Shown one piece after another: positions 1 through 7,920 of a stretch of 64,000 nucleotides of DNA. The DNA is taken from NCBI GenBank assembly GCA_016288205.1, contig JAEEYO010000074.1, positions 1 to 64,000 of the forward strand, given 5' to 3'. The stretch comes from Treponema sp. (GTDB lineage Bacteria > Spirochaetota > Spirochaetia > Treponematales > Treponemataceae). Position numbers and translations under genes: made by a program. Position 1 is the stretch's first letter; every line of letters begins with the position of its first letter. The notes under the pieces were generated by a model. It was not told the origin of the DNA. It saw nothing but the letters and a program-made list of their open reading frames with translations, and made no database searches.

Positions 1-1
1 C

Positions 2-226
2 ATCATGCCGGCCAAAAGCGGAGGACTGATTTATCCTTATGATAAAAGCGACAAACAAAATTCAACCGAAATAATTGTAAGCACGAAAAAAACTCTTTAC
101 GGCTATGGCGGAACAGTCGCAACTTACGGTGTTCCGATTCCTTCAAAACCAGAGTACCGAGATTTTGTAAGTCTTATGAATGAGACCGAGAGAAATATCA
201 AGGAATCGAGTTTTCTTAAAATCTAA
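2..226 (+). CDS. C-terminal part of an unidentified protein, cut by the window edge
   Basis: The reading frame is open from the first bases of the window and ends at TAA 224-226. An ATG at base 5 exists but has no room for a visible ribosome-binding site, so this is more likely the last 74 or so residues of a longer gene. The peptide is rich in Gly, Tyr and Thr in its first half and ends in a charged helix-like tail. I do not recognise a family. The next gene starts 20 bp downstream with its own strong ribosome-binding site. Confidence 0.5.
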   Translation: MMPAKSGGLIYPYDKSDKQNSTEIIVSTKKTLYGYGGTVATYGVPIPSKPEYRDFVSLMNETERNIKESSFLKI

Positions 227-246
227 GATTAAAAAGGAGCCACCAC

Positions 247-897
247 ATGACCTACCCGCACATTCTGACCACGGCAATACCGCAGACCGAAAAACTCCTC
301 GCCTATGGATTCTCGCAATCAGGCGGAAATCTTGTGCTGAAAAAAGAAATCTCTGGCGGGGATTTTTATGTGCGGATTATTCTGTCGGAAAAAAATCTTT
401 CGGCACAGGTGTTTGAGAGCGAGACGGATGAAAAATATGTCCTGTTTGATGTGGCATCGGCACAAGGTTCTTTCGTGGGACAGATTCGTGATGAGGTCCA
501 GAAGGTGATTGATGATATTATTGAAAAATGTTTTGTCAGCGGTGACATCAAAGGAAAATACGTGGATTTTCTGCACGAGCATTTTGGAGCGACGGGGGAC
601 AATCCCTGGGAAGATGACGCGGACAGCACTGTCTACCGATGTCCTAACGGAAAATGGTTTGCTCTTGTGATGCGGATAAAATTCAAAAATCTTGGTTTTG
701 CAAGTGAGGAGCCTGTGTGGGCGGTAAACCTCAAGGCGGAAAGTGCGGAATCTGTTGTGGATGGAAAATCAATTTTTCCGGCCTATCACATGAACAAGAA
801 ATACTGGATAACGGTACTTTTGTCTGCGGTGACGGATTTTGAACGACTTTGTGAACTTACAGAAGAAAGCTTCAATCTGGTCAAGGGGAAGAAATAG
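247..897 (+). CDS. MmcQ/YjbR-like family protein
   Basis: 216 residues, start supported by AAGGAG about 8 bp upstream. The C-terminal half (about residues 115-200) carries the pattern of the MmcQ/YjbR family (CyaY-like fold): a cysteine-proline-asparagine-glycine-lysine-tryptophan segment (CPNGKW), a strand of hydrophobic residues, VWAVNLKAE, and a late MNKKYWITV segment. The N-terminal half is a less conserved extension of about 110 residues, longer than the roughly 115-residue single-domain members. Family members are proposed DNA-binding proteins, but no biochemical role is firmly assigned. It follows the truncated gene at the window edge and converges on the esterase at 934. Confidence 0.75.
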   Translation: MTYPHILTTAIPQTEKLLAYGFSQSGGNLVLKKEISGGDFYVRIILSEKNLSAQVFESETDEKYVLFDVASAQGSFVGQIRDEVQKVIDDIIEKCFVSGDIKGKYVDFLHEHFGATGDNPWEDDADSTVYRCPNGKWFALVMRIKFKNLGFASEEPVWAVNLKAESAESVVDGKSIFPAYHMNKKYWITVLLSAVTDFERLCELTEESFNLVKGKK

Positions 898-933
898 CAT
901 TGAAGAAGTGCCTCAAATCTTCCCCCATCAAAA

Positions 934-1716
934 TCAGAACATCATCGGGATGAACTTTTCCGCGTATTCCTGCCAGAACTTCATGTCGTGGATGCCCTTG
1001 CTTTCAAGATAGACGTGCTCCACCTTCTGGTCCTCAAGGAATTTGTGGAAGGCACGGTTCGGCTCAAGAAGGAAATCTTCGGTTCCACATGCCATGAAAA
1101 TCTCCGGAATCTTTTTGCCTGCGGCAATCAGCTTTTTAATCAGGTATTCGGGATTGTTGTCGCTTTCTGCCAGCTTGTCGGGATCTCCAAAACACATGCG
1201 GTAATAATCGTAGTTGGCAATCTCGTTAGCCTCACCCTCCTTCATTTGCGCGACACCGTTATGAATCAAAGCGGAGGAAAGTGCCGCCGTCTTGCTGAAT
1301 GTCTCCGGGTATGCGAGGGCCGTGTGGAGTGCTCCGAATCCTCCCATGGAAAATCCCATCAGATAGGTGTCTTCCGCCGTCATTGCCAGATGAAATGTGT
1401 TCCTAACGTATTCAACCAGCTCAACTCCAACAAAGGTCGCAAACTGCCATCCTGTTGGAAGACAGTCCAGCCAGAAACTGTTTTCGCCGCTTGGTATCAC
1501 GACTGCAAAATTGTACTGTTCCGCAAGGTTTCCCGGCAGCCAGTTGAATGCCGCTCCGTTGTATCCGTGAAGAAGAAAAAGTGTCTTCATTGGACGGTCC
1601 ATGCGCTTCAAGTCATTCCGAGGATAATCCATGCGGATGTCATTTGGAATCACCATCAGGAAACTGACGTCCCTCTTCAATGCCTTTGAAAAAAATCTGA
1701 CTGTAAAATCTGCCAT
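934..1716 (-). CDS. Esterase of the EstA / S-formylglutathione hydrolase type
   Basis: 260-residue alpha/beta hydrolase. Visible elements are the oxyanion segment LLHGYNG near residue 50, the nucleophile elbow GFSMGG with Ser near residue 122, a late GTEDFLLEPN segment providing the Asp, and GIHDMKFW providing the His. This matches tributyrin/acetyl esterases that remove short acyl groups; in plant-degrading bacteria such enzymes often deacetylate oligosaccharides or cleave feruloyl groups, which is inference here. There is no signal peptide, so it is probably cytoplasmic. AGAGGT precedes the ATG. It sits 22 bp downstream of the diguanylate cyclase gene on the same strand and may be cotranscribed. 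Confidence 0.85.
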   Translation of the reverse strand: MADFTVRFFSKALKRDVSFLMVIPNDIRMDYPRNDLKRMDRPMKTLFLLHGYNGAAFNWLPGNLAEQYNFAVVIPSGENSFWLDCLPTGWQFATFVGVELVEYVRNTFHLAMTAEDTYLMGFSMGGFGALHTALAYPETFSKTAALSSALIHNGVAQMKEGEANEIANYDYYRMCFGDPDKLAESDNNPEYLIKKLIAAGKKIPEIFMACGTEDFLLEPNRAFHKFLEDQKVEHVYLESKGIHDMKFWQEYAEKFIPMMF

Positions 1717-1738
1717 ATATACCTCTTTTAGTTTTCTA

Positions 1739-3502
1739 TCATCGCTCCGCTTTCATCATGCGTTTGCACTCATACATTTCCTTGTCCGCAATTCTTTCCG
1801 AATCGTGGATGGAATAGTTCTGGCTTGAAATGCAAAGCGCATGTCCGTAGGCGAGGCTTAATGGAATCTCTTTATTTTCCGAATCGTTATATTTCTCTAT
1901 CCGGTCATTAAGATCTTTTACAACGGACTGATACACGGCCTCAGGATCATCGCCATAGATGATTGCAAGGAACTCATCGCCGCCGGTCCTATATGTTTCG
2001 CCATGTTCTCCGACTGCATCACGGAGTATATCCGAAGCACTCTGAATAAAACGGTCTCCTTCATCATGACCAAAATTGTCGTTGACTTTTTTCAGATAAT
2101 TCAGGTCTATGGCCATTATTGCGAATGAAAAATCTTTCTCTCCATTTTCCCTGACCTTATTGAGTCTCTCCGTCAACTCAGCCTCTTTTTCGATGTACGC
2201 TCCCTTGTTCAAAAGCCCCGTAAGCGCGTCCGTCCTGGACTTGACTTTATATTCTTCCGCAAGCATCGCCTGCTTATTACGAAGAATGGCCAAGCGCAGA
2301 AGAACGATGAGCACCACGAACAGAAAAACCACATAATACACACGGGCAATCCTTCCCCAATCCGTCATGTGTCTCGATGAAATGGCATAGACTCCCAGAT
2401 CGAGTATGAAAACCAAATAGTTGAGTATTGACGAAATATTGACGAATATTGAAAACCGTCTTTTTTTGGTAAAATCTTTGCTCCTGATTTCCCTGATTGT
2501 AAAATGGAACGCAATGATCATATTAAATATCATGAGGATTGCGGAGATTAAGAACAATCTGTATAAGGAGACATTAAAGAAGAATGAGCCCGCTGATTCT
2601 ATGACAAACAGTACGGCAACCACGGCACCTATGATATGGGAAAAACGTTTGTGCGGATATTGAGTGATTGAGTCGCAGAGAACAGCGGAAGGAAAACAAA
2701 TAAGCAGAGCCAACGCATATTTTAGCGAGCTCAGAAATTCCGGCTTTCCCACAAGGATCTGTATTACCTGAGACTCTGTCGTAAGCAGCAGTCCTAAAAT
2801 TATGGAATGAAAGCCCCATGCAAAAAAGGCGGTCTTATCCTCACGCTTTTTCTCAACAGCAAACAGAGTATACGCTATTGTCGCTATTCCGAAGAAGATA
2901 ATAAAGATACTCCAGATGAACCTCGGCATCCTGGACCGGATCGTGCTGTAAATGTAATCGGAAGATTTCTCTATGCGCATCTCCAAGATAAACGCGGAGT
3001 ATTCCGTGGGCACAATCGAAATTGAAATCTCATTATACCTGTCCATGATGCTGATCGGAACAACCTGAACGGTCAGTCCAATATCTTTTCCAGAAAGGTT
3101 GGCTGAATTCTGCTTAAACTCATATATGGTTCTCGAACCAAACTCTTCCGAGCCATAATACGGACTGTCTTCCGGCGCGGTCGCATAAACACTGAAATCC
3201 ATTCCCCTGGAGAAAAAACAGATTGCCTCTCCCCCCTTAAGTTTGCAGTCCTCGGGTATCCTGTAATGAATGACTTTTTCCTTTAATACATCAGCCTTGG
3301 TGAAAACAATATTTTCTATATTATAGACATTGCCATCGTCATCATACCAGCCGTCGCAGATATCATAATAGTCGCCGTCATGAACGAGAATCTGCTCCCC
3401 TTCCGCACGATAAGCCTTGAACAGAACAGATACAAGCCACAAAAGAACCATGGATGTATAGGCAATCAAGTAGATATTATGCTTCCTGTACTTATTCTTC
3501 AT
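1739..3502 (-). CDS. Membrane-anchored diguanylate cyclase (GGDEF)
   Basis: 587 residues. One N-terminal hydrophobic segment (about residues 10-30) is followed by a periplasmic region of about 150 residues, then roughly seven closely spaced membrane segments (about 195-400), a short linker and a C-terminal GGDEF domain. The architecture resembles 7TMR-DISM sensors. The catalytic signature is intact (YRTGGDEF), with the metal-binding Asp in AIDLNYLKKVNDNFGHDEGD. The RxxD inhibitory site normally found just before the signature is not visible, so product inhibition may be absent. It should make cyclic di-GMP from two GTP in response to a periplasmic or membrane signal. AAGGAG lies upstream of the ATG. 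Confidence 0.92.
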   Translation of the reverse strand: MKNKYRKHNIYLIAYTSMVLLWLVSVLFKAYRAEGEQILVHDGDYYDICDGWYDDDGNVYNIENIVFTKADVLKEKVIHYRIPEDCKLKGGEAICFFSRGMDFSVYATAPEDSPYYGSEEFGSRTIYEFKQNSANLSGKDIGLTVQVVPISIMDRYNEISISIVPTEYSAFILEMRIEKSSDYIYSTIRSRMPRFIWSIFIIFFGIATIAYTLFAVEKKREDKTAFFAWGFHSIILGLLLTTESQVIQILVGKPEFLSSLKYALALLICFPSAVLCDSITQYPHKRFSHIIGAVVAVLFVIESAGSFFFNVSLYRLFLISAILMIFNMIIAFHFTIREIRSKDFTKKRRFSIFVNISSILNYLVFILDLGVYAISSRHMTDWGRIARVYYVVFLFVVLIVLLRLAILRNKQAMLAEEYKVKSRTDALTGLLNKGAYIEKEAELTERLNKVRENGEKDFSFAIMAIDLNYLKKVNDNFGHDEGDRFIQSASDILRDAVGEHGETYRTGGDEFLAIIYGDDPEAVYQSVVKDLNDRIEKYNDSENKEIPLSLAYGHALCISSQNYSIHDSERIADKEMYECKRMMKAER

Positions 3503-3550
3503 AAGATGCTCTCCTTAATTTAAACATAATAACACATATAATCACAGATG

Positions 3551-3590
3551 TTAAGTAGAATATTTTGCAATATGAGATATAATAGGAAGA
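3551..3590 (+). promoter_or_regulatory. Promoter region and palindrome upstream of the Y-family polymerase
   Basis: TATAAT at 3578-3583 is the likely -10 box. Immediately upstream, 3560-3573 reads as the palindrome ATATT-TTGC-AATAT, placed where a repressor would block RNA polymerase. No good -35 hexamer is seen, and the site does not match a LexA box I know. The minus-strand diguanylate cyclase diverges from the same 99-bp gap. Confidence 0.4.
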
Positions 3591-3601
3591 GAGGGCGTCA
3601 A

Positions 3602-4990
3602 ATGGAAAACAAAACCTACATTGCGATTGACCTGAAATCATTCTATGCCTCTGTTGAGTGCCGGGAGCGCGGACTGGATCCACTTACGACGAAACTTGTT
3701 GTGGCGGACAAAAGCCGGACGAGCAAAACAATCTGTCTTGCAGTGACTCCAGCGTTGAAGGCCTATGGTCTCAGCGGACGGAGCAGACTTTTTGAGGTCG
3801 AGGCAAAGTCAAGGGAGGTGGAAAAGAGGACAGGGAAAAAACTTGAGTACATCACGGCGGTTCCAAGGATGTCGCTCTACATACAGTACTCAAGCAGGGT
3901 TTACGACGTGTACCTGAGATACTTCGCGCCCGAGGACATTCATGTCTATTCCATTGACGAGGTTTTCATTGACGCGACCGCCTATCTTCCGCTCTACAAA
4001 ATGGATGCGAGGGAACTTGCGAGGACCGTAATCAAGGACGTGCTCACGGAAACCGGAATCACGGCAACGGCAGGAATCGCACCGAATCTCTATCTCAGCA
4101 AGATTGCGATGGACATTGTGGCGAAACACATTGACGCAGACAAGGACGGAGTCCGCATTGCATGTCTTGATGTGGAATCCTACCGCAGGAAACTCTGGAA
4201 CCACAGGCCGCTCACTGATTTCTGGAGGATTGGGAAAGGAACCGCACGCAGACTTGAGAAGCATCTTATCCGCACCATGGGAGACCTCGCACGCACATCA
4301 TTGAAAAACCCAGGGACGCTCTATGGTGAGTTCGGAATTGACGCGGAGATTCTGATTGACCACGCATGGGGAGTCGAGACGGTCGGGATGAAGGAAATCA
4401 AGGCCTACAAATCCGAGACAAAGAGCCTTGGGACGGGACAGGTCCTGCATGAGCCCTACACTTTCGAAAAGGCAAGGATAATCGTTCGTGAGATGGCGGA
4501 GCTCCTTGCGCTGGATCTCTTCAAAAAAAATCTTGTCGCAAGCTCGGTGGCATTATATATCGGCTATGACGTGGAAAGCCTGAGTCTGCCGGATTTTGAC
4601 GGGGAGGTAGTGCGCGATTATTACGGCCGTGAGGTTCCGAAACCAGCTCACGGAAACTGTCCCCTTGGAGCACAGACAAACTCGTCAAAAACAATCGTAG
4701 AGTCCTTAGTCTCCCTTTTTGAGAAAATCACGGACAAAAGGCTTCTCGTGCGCCGGGTGAACATCACAGCAAACAACACGATTCCGTCGGACCAGAGGCA
4801 GCCGGAGCTTTTTGACACACTTGACGAGGACGAGGGAGGACAGAATCACCAGAAGGAGGACAGCCTGCAGAAAGCGCGCCTTGAAATCATCAGGAAGTAT
4901 GGGAAAAATGCGATTCTGAAAGGGACGAACCTTGAGGAGGGTGCCACGACGAGGGACAGGAACAATCAGATTGGAGGACACAAGGCATGA
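3602..4990 (+). CDS. Y-family DNA polymerase (UmuC/DinB-like)
   Basis: 462 residues from the ATG at 3602, preceded by GAGAGGG; an in-frame upstream ATG at 3548 lies before the probable -10 box and is unlikely. The N-terminus has the IAIDLKSFYASVE metal-binding segment, and YSIDEVFID supplies the second acidic pair of the palm domain; a helix-hairpin-helix region and little-finger domain follow. Such enzymes insert nucleotides opposite damaged bases with low fidelity. The 4-bp overlap with a YolD-like gene downstream copies the arrangement of UvrX-type polymerases in Firmicutes, so this is more UvrX/UmuC-like than housekeeping DinB. Confidence 0.9.
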   Translation: MENKTYIAIDLKSFYASVECRERGLDPLTTKLVVADKSRTSKTICLAVTPALKAYGLSGRSRLFEVEAKSREVEKRTGKKLEYITAVPRMSLYIQYSSRVYDVYLRYFAPEDIHVYSIDEVFIDATAYLPLYKMDARELARTVIKDVLTETGITATAGIAPNLYLSKIAMDIVAKHIDADKDGVRIACLDVESYRRKLWNHRPLTDFWRIGKGTARRLEKHLIRTMGDLARTSLKNPGTLYGEFGIDAEILIDHAWGVETVGMKEIKAYKSETKSLGTGQVLHEPYTFEKARIIVREMAELLALDLFKKNLVASSVALYIGYDVESLSLPDFDGEVVRDYYGREVPKPAHGNCPLGAQTNSSKTIVESLVSLFEKITDKRLLVRRVNITANNTIPSDQRQPELFDTLDEDEGGQNHQKEDSLQKARLEIIRKYGKNAILKGTNLEEGATTRDRNNQIGGHKA

Positions 4991-5193
4991 CAAGCGAAAG
5001 AAACTACGACGACATAATAAATTACGAATGGAACGAAGACTCCCTGCCGAACCGGATGCCGCTTGCTCAGAGGGCAAAAATCTTCCTGCCCTTCTCCGCA
5101 CTCGCAGGATATGACGACGCGCTGAAAGAGACCCTGACCGCCCGCCAAAATAAAATTGACATTCCTGAAAAAAATAAACTTGCCGAATCCTGA
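4987..5193 (+). CDS. YolD-like small protein coupled to the polymerase
   Basis: 68 residues. The start ATG overlaps the polymerase stop codon (ATGA, 4 bp), implying translational coupling. The central segment RMPLAQRAKIFLPFSALAGY matches the YolD-like family pattern of an arginine-rich turn, then a P-F-[AS]-[AS]-L-x-G-Y motif. In Bacillus and relatives, YolD-like proteins are encoded next to Y-family polymerases and are thought to act with them, in a role analogous to UmuD; the exact function is unknown. No signal peptide or membrane segment. Confidence 0.75.
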   Translation: MTSERNYDDIINYEWNEDSLPNRMPLAQRAKIFLPFSALAGYDDALKETLTARQNKIDIPEKNKLAES

Positions 5194-5296
5194 AATTGAG
5201 TGTAAAATAGAAGTATATAGGACAGAAAATCAATGGAAGTGCCTGAGAGCACAGAGAAGATTCTGCCCCTAAAATACGATTTAAGGAGATTTACAG

Positions 5297-5929
5297 ATGA
5301 ATTTCATTTTTTTAGGTCCACCAGGAGCCGGAAAGGGAACACTTGCAGGACAGGTCGCAGAGGAATACGGAATCCCGCACATTTCAACAGGTGACATTTT
5401 CCGCGCCAACATCAAGAACAAGACCCCCCTTGGAGTCAAGGTAAAGGCCGTGATTGATGCCGGTGGGCTCGTAAGCGATGAGGACACTTGTGCTTTGGTC
5501 GAGGACAGGCTCAAGCAGGATGACTGCAAGAAGGGATTCATTTTGGACGGATTCCCCCGCACCATCCCGCAGGCAGAGGCTCTGGAAAAAATCAAGGCCG
5601 ACGTGCAGGTAGTCAATTTCGAGGTTGACAACGAGCTGATTATAGCCCGTCTCTCAAACCGCCGTGTGTGCCGTGGATGCGGAACCAACTACAACGTGAA
5701 GTTCATGCCGCCCAAGGTCGAGGGAAAATGCGACAAGTGCGGAGGTGAGCTCTACACCCGCGACGACGACAAGCTTGAGTCAATCACCAACCGTCTGGAC
5801 GTGTACCGCAAGCAGACCGAGCCGCTGATTGATTTCTACCGCAAGCTGAACAAGCTGACCGACATCAACTCGGCACGTGACAGCAAGGAAGTTCTCGTGG
5901 ACTTCAGGAAGCTCTTCCCGGCAAAGTAA
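5297..5929 (+). CDS. adk: Adenylate kinase
   Basis: 210 residues. The P-loop is GPPGAGKGT at residues 7-15, followed by the AMP-binding STGD segment, DGFPRT, and a long LID domain. The LID carries four cysteines in two pairs (CRGCG and CDKCGG) typical of zinc-binding adenylate kinases of Gram-positives and spirochetes. The enzyme interconverts ATP and AMP with two ADP in the cytoplasm. Start supported by AAGGAG about 8 bp upstream. It is not next to secY or ribosomal genes, unlike in many bacteria. Confidence 0.97.
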   Translation: MNFIFLGPPGAGKGTLAGQVAEEYGIPHISTGDIFRANIKNKTPLGVKVKAVIDAGGLVSDEDTCALVEDRLKQDDCKKGFILDGFPRTIPQAEALEKIKADVQVVNFEVDNELIIARLSNRRVCRGCGTNYNVKFMPPKVEGKCDKCGGELYTRDDDKLESITNRLDVYRKQTEPLIDFYRKLNKLTDINSARDSKEVLVDFRKLFPAK

Positions 5930-5958
5930 GGGATCAGCTTATATTTTCCCAAAAAGGA

Positions 5959-5983
5959 CCGCCGGAGGATTTTCCACCGGTGG
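5959..5983 (+). terminator. Weak stem-loop after adk
   Basis: An 11-bp imperfect stem (5959-5969 pairing with 5973-5983, one G-T pair and one mismatch) closes on a three-base loop. No T tract follows, so it may protect or pause the mRNA instead of terminating it. Confidence 0.35.
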
Positions 5984-6144
5984 TTCACGTCAGTTCATAA
6001 AGTAAGCCTGTTCGGAAATTTCACATTCGGATCCGGACAAGTAACCATTATTTTCATGTTGTGTTTTTAAAAGTGATTGTAGGAAATCTCCAAAAGCTTC
6101 AGTTTTTCGAGATTCCTCGTACAGATTTTTGCAGGAGGCTCAAT

Positions 6145-6900
6145 ATGAAAGCATTAAAGAGAATTATTTCAGCGGCGGTTTTCGCCATCATGAGCGTAAC
6201 GATGACCCTCGCACAGGATGCGGAGGACGAGCTTTACGAGTACATCACAGTTGACGGAAACGGCGTTTCAGAAACAAAGGATGCAGGCAAGGAGCAGTCC
6301 GACACCAAGAGCAGCGACAAGAAGGCTGAGAAAAACAAGGACGGGCTGAGCTTTGAAATCAGCAAGGAACTCAAGACGGCACTGAAAAAACCGGGAAAGA
6401 ACTCCGAGCAGATTCTGGAGCTGACCTTCAATCTGACCGAGGCACAGAAGCAGGAGCTGTATGACGTGTTCTCAAAGACAAAGGGAACCGCAATCGGCAT
6501 GAACTGGCTTCCGGGATTCGGCTCAGGCTCATTCGTGCAGGGAGACGTGCTTGGAGGAAGTCTCGGAGTCACATTTGACACCATTGCTTTGGTCAGCGAG
6601 GCGGGCGGTCTCTGCGTGGGATTCGTAGGCATATTGGTCGCGGCATTCAGCGGAGGCATGGCGGAGGAGCAGATAGACGAACTCTTCGGCTGGGCGGCGG
6701 GTCTCATGATCGGAGGAGGCGTGCTTTGGATCGGAAACAAAATCTTCGGAACCATACGCCCGATCAACTTCGCGAAGAACTACAACAAGGACCTGAAAGC
6801 GGCACTGGGTCTGGAAGAGAAGGTTGAAAGCGTCTCATTCCTCCCGATTGTGGATCCTGTCACGAGCAATTACGGACTGGCCACGCAAATAAGGTTTTGA
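6145..6900 (+). CDS. Exported P13-like envelope protein
   Basis: 251 residues from the ATG at 6145, chosen because AGGAGG lies about 7 bp upstream; the frame extends to a GTG at 6061 without such support. A signal peptide ends near residue 22 (TLA-QDA). A charged, Lys/Asp/Ser-rich stretch (about 25-65) follows, then a glycine-rich hydrophobic half with two or three membrane-like segments (about 125-190) starting at LPGFGSGSFVQGD. The glycine-rich entry motif and overall plan resemble the spirochete P13 porin-like family, a resemblance from memory only. The short final segment ends in aromatic RF, as in outer-membrane proteins. Confidence 0.6.
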   Translation: MKALKRIISAAVFAIMSVTMTLAQDAEDELYEYITVDGNGVSETKDAGKEQSDTKSSDKKAEKNKDGLSFEISKELKTALKKPGKNSEQILELTFNLTEAQKQELYDVFSKTKGTAIGMNWLPGFGSGSFVQGDVLGGSLGVTFDTIALVSEAGGLCVGFVGILVAAFSGGMAEEQIDELFGWAAGLMIGGGVLWIGNKIFGTIRPINFAKNYNKDLKAALGLEEKVESVSFLPIVDPVTSNYGLATQIRF

Positions 6901-7005
6901 TTCAGACGTTTTTTGCCGATATTAAATAGAACTATACTGCAGAACCTCGAGAGTCCACTTGAAAACGGATTGCCCGGGGTCCCGACAAGCAAACTGGGAG
7001 TATTT

Positions 7006-7896
7006 ATGGCGGAACAAAATCAGGATTTATTCGGAAAAAAAATATTTTTCCTGAATCCGAACTACACATTCAAGACACAGGTAATTTCAGAGCTTCGTAT
7101 GCTGGAATACGAGGTTTATATCATTGACAATTACCGTGACGCGAAAAACATTCTCAGGAAAAATCCGAATTCCATCTGTTTCGTGAACATTGACTCCCAG
7201 CTTTCCACCTACGGATGGTACATTTTCTTCTCTGAGTTCGAAAAAGAGGATTTGCTAAAGGGAACCGTCATCGGAATCATATCGGACAGGCTCACCCCCA
7301 TCGAAAAGACTTTCTTCCTTGACAAAATCAATCCCAAGGCGGGGGTGATGGAGGCATCGGCAGACTCAAAGAAAATCGTCGAGAACATAGAGGACATCCT
7401 GAAAATCAACAACGCCAAGGGACGCCGTCAGTATGTCCGCGCCAACTGTCTCTCCGACAAAAACTCCATGCTCATTTTCAACGACGGCAACCTGATCAAC
7501 CAGCTCAAGCTCGTGGACATAAGCCACATGAGCGCCGCGACCCTTGCACCCGCCATAAGGAACACAAACCTGGAGAAAAACACGCTGATCCGGGGAGCCA
7601 CACTTAAACTCGGATCCAAGCAGTACATAATCAACTTCATCGTCTATGACATACACACGCGAGGAGACAAGGAGCTTCTGATCACGCTTTTCACCCCCGA
7701 AACCGTCTCGGGACTCAAGGAGCCGATCATGGACTATGTTTTTGAGACCCTTCAGACACATTTGGCCGCGTCAATCAACGGCGAGCGCAGGGACGAGACC
7801 AACTACAACCAGCAGGGAAAAGCCTTTGCAGAGGCAATGAAAAAAGAGGCCGCGCAACAAAAGAAAGAAAACGAGGCGAAATCCAAGTCCAAATAA
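7006..7896 (+). CDS. Receiver-like plus degenerate PilZ-like protein
   Basis: 296 residues from the ATG at 7006 (GGAG 6 bp upstream); the open frame begins earlier without a better site. Residues 1-130 have the alternating hydrophobic strands of a receiver-like fold, but the usual phospho-acceptor aspartate cluster is not obvious. From about residue 140 there is RRQYVRAN, followed 35 residues later by VDISHMS, which fits the PilZ pattern RxxxR ... DxSxxG except that the final Gly is Ser. The tail is Lys/Glu/Gln-rich and coiled-coil-like. Likely a cyclic di-GMP effector or a derivative of one. It lies 24 bp ahead of the BrkB fusion gene. Confidence 0.55.
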   Translation: MAEQNQDLFGKKIFFLNPNYTFKTQVISELRMLEYEVYIIDNYRDAKNILRKNPNSICFVNIDSQLSTYGWYIFFSEFEKEDLLKGTVIGIISDRLTPIEKTFFLDKINPKAGVMEASADSKKIVENIEDILKINNAKGRRQYVRANCLSDKNSMLIFNDGNLINQLKLVDISHMSAATLAPAIRNTNLEKNTLIRGATLKLGSKQYIINFIVYDIHTRGDKELLITLFTPETVSGLKEPIMDYVFETLQTHLAASINGERRDETNYNQQGKAFAEAMKKEAAQQKKENEAKSKSK

Positions 7897-7920
7897 CGGA
7901 CGGAGCCCCTCAGGATTAAA

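Noticed and set aside
988..1689. Long plus-strand frame opposite the esterase gene
   Set aside because: It mirrors the minus-strand esterase codons, has no ribosome-binding site and no recognisable protein character.
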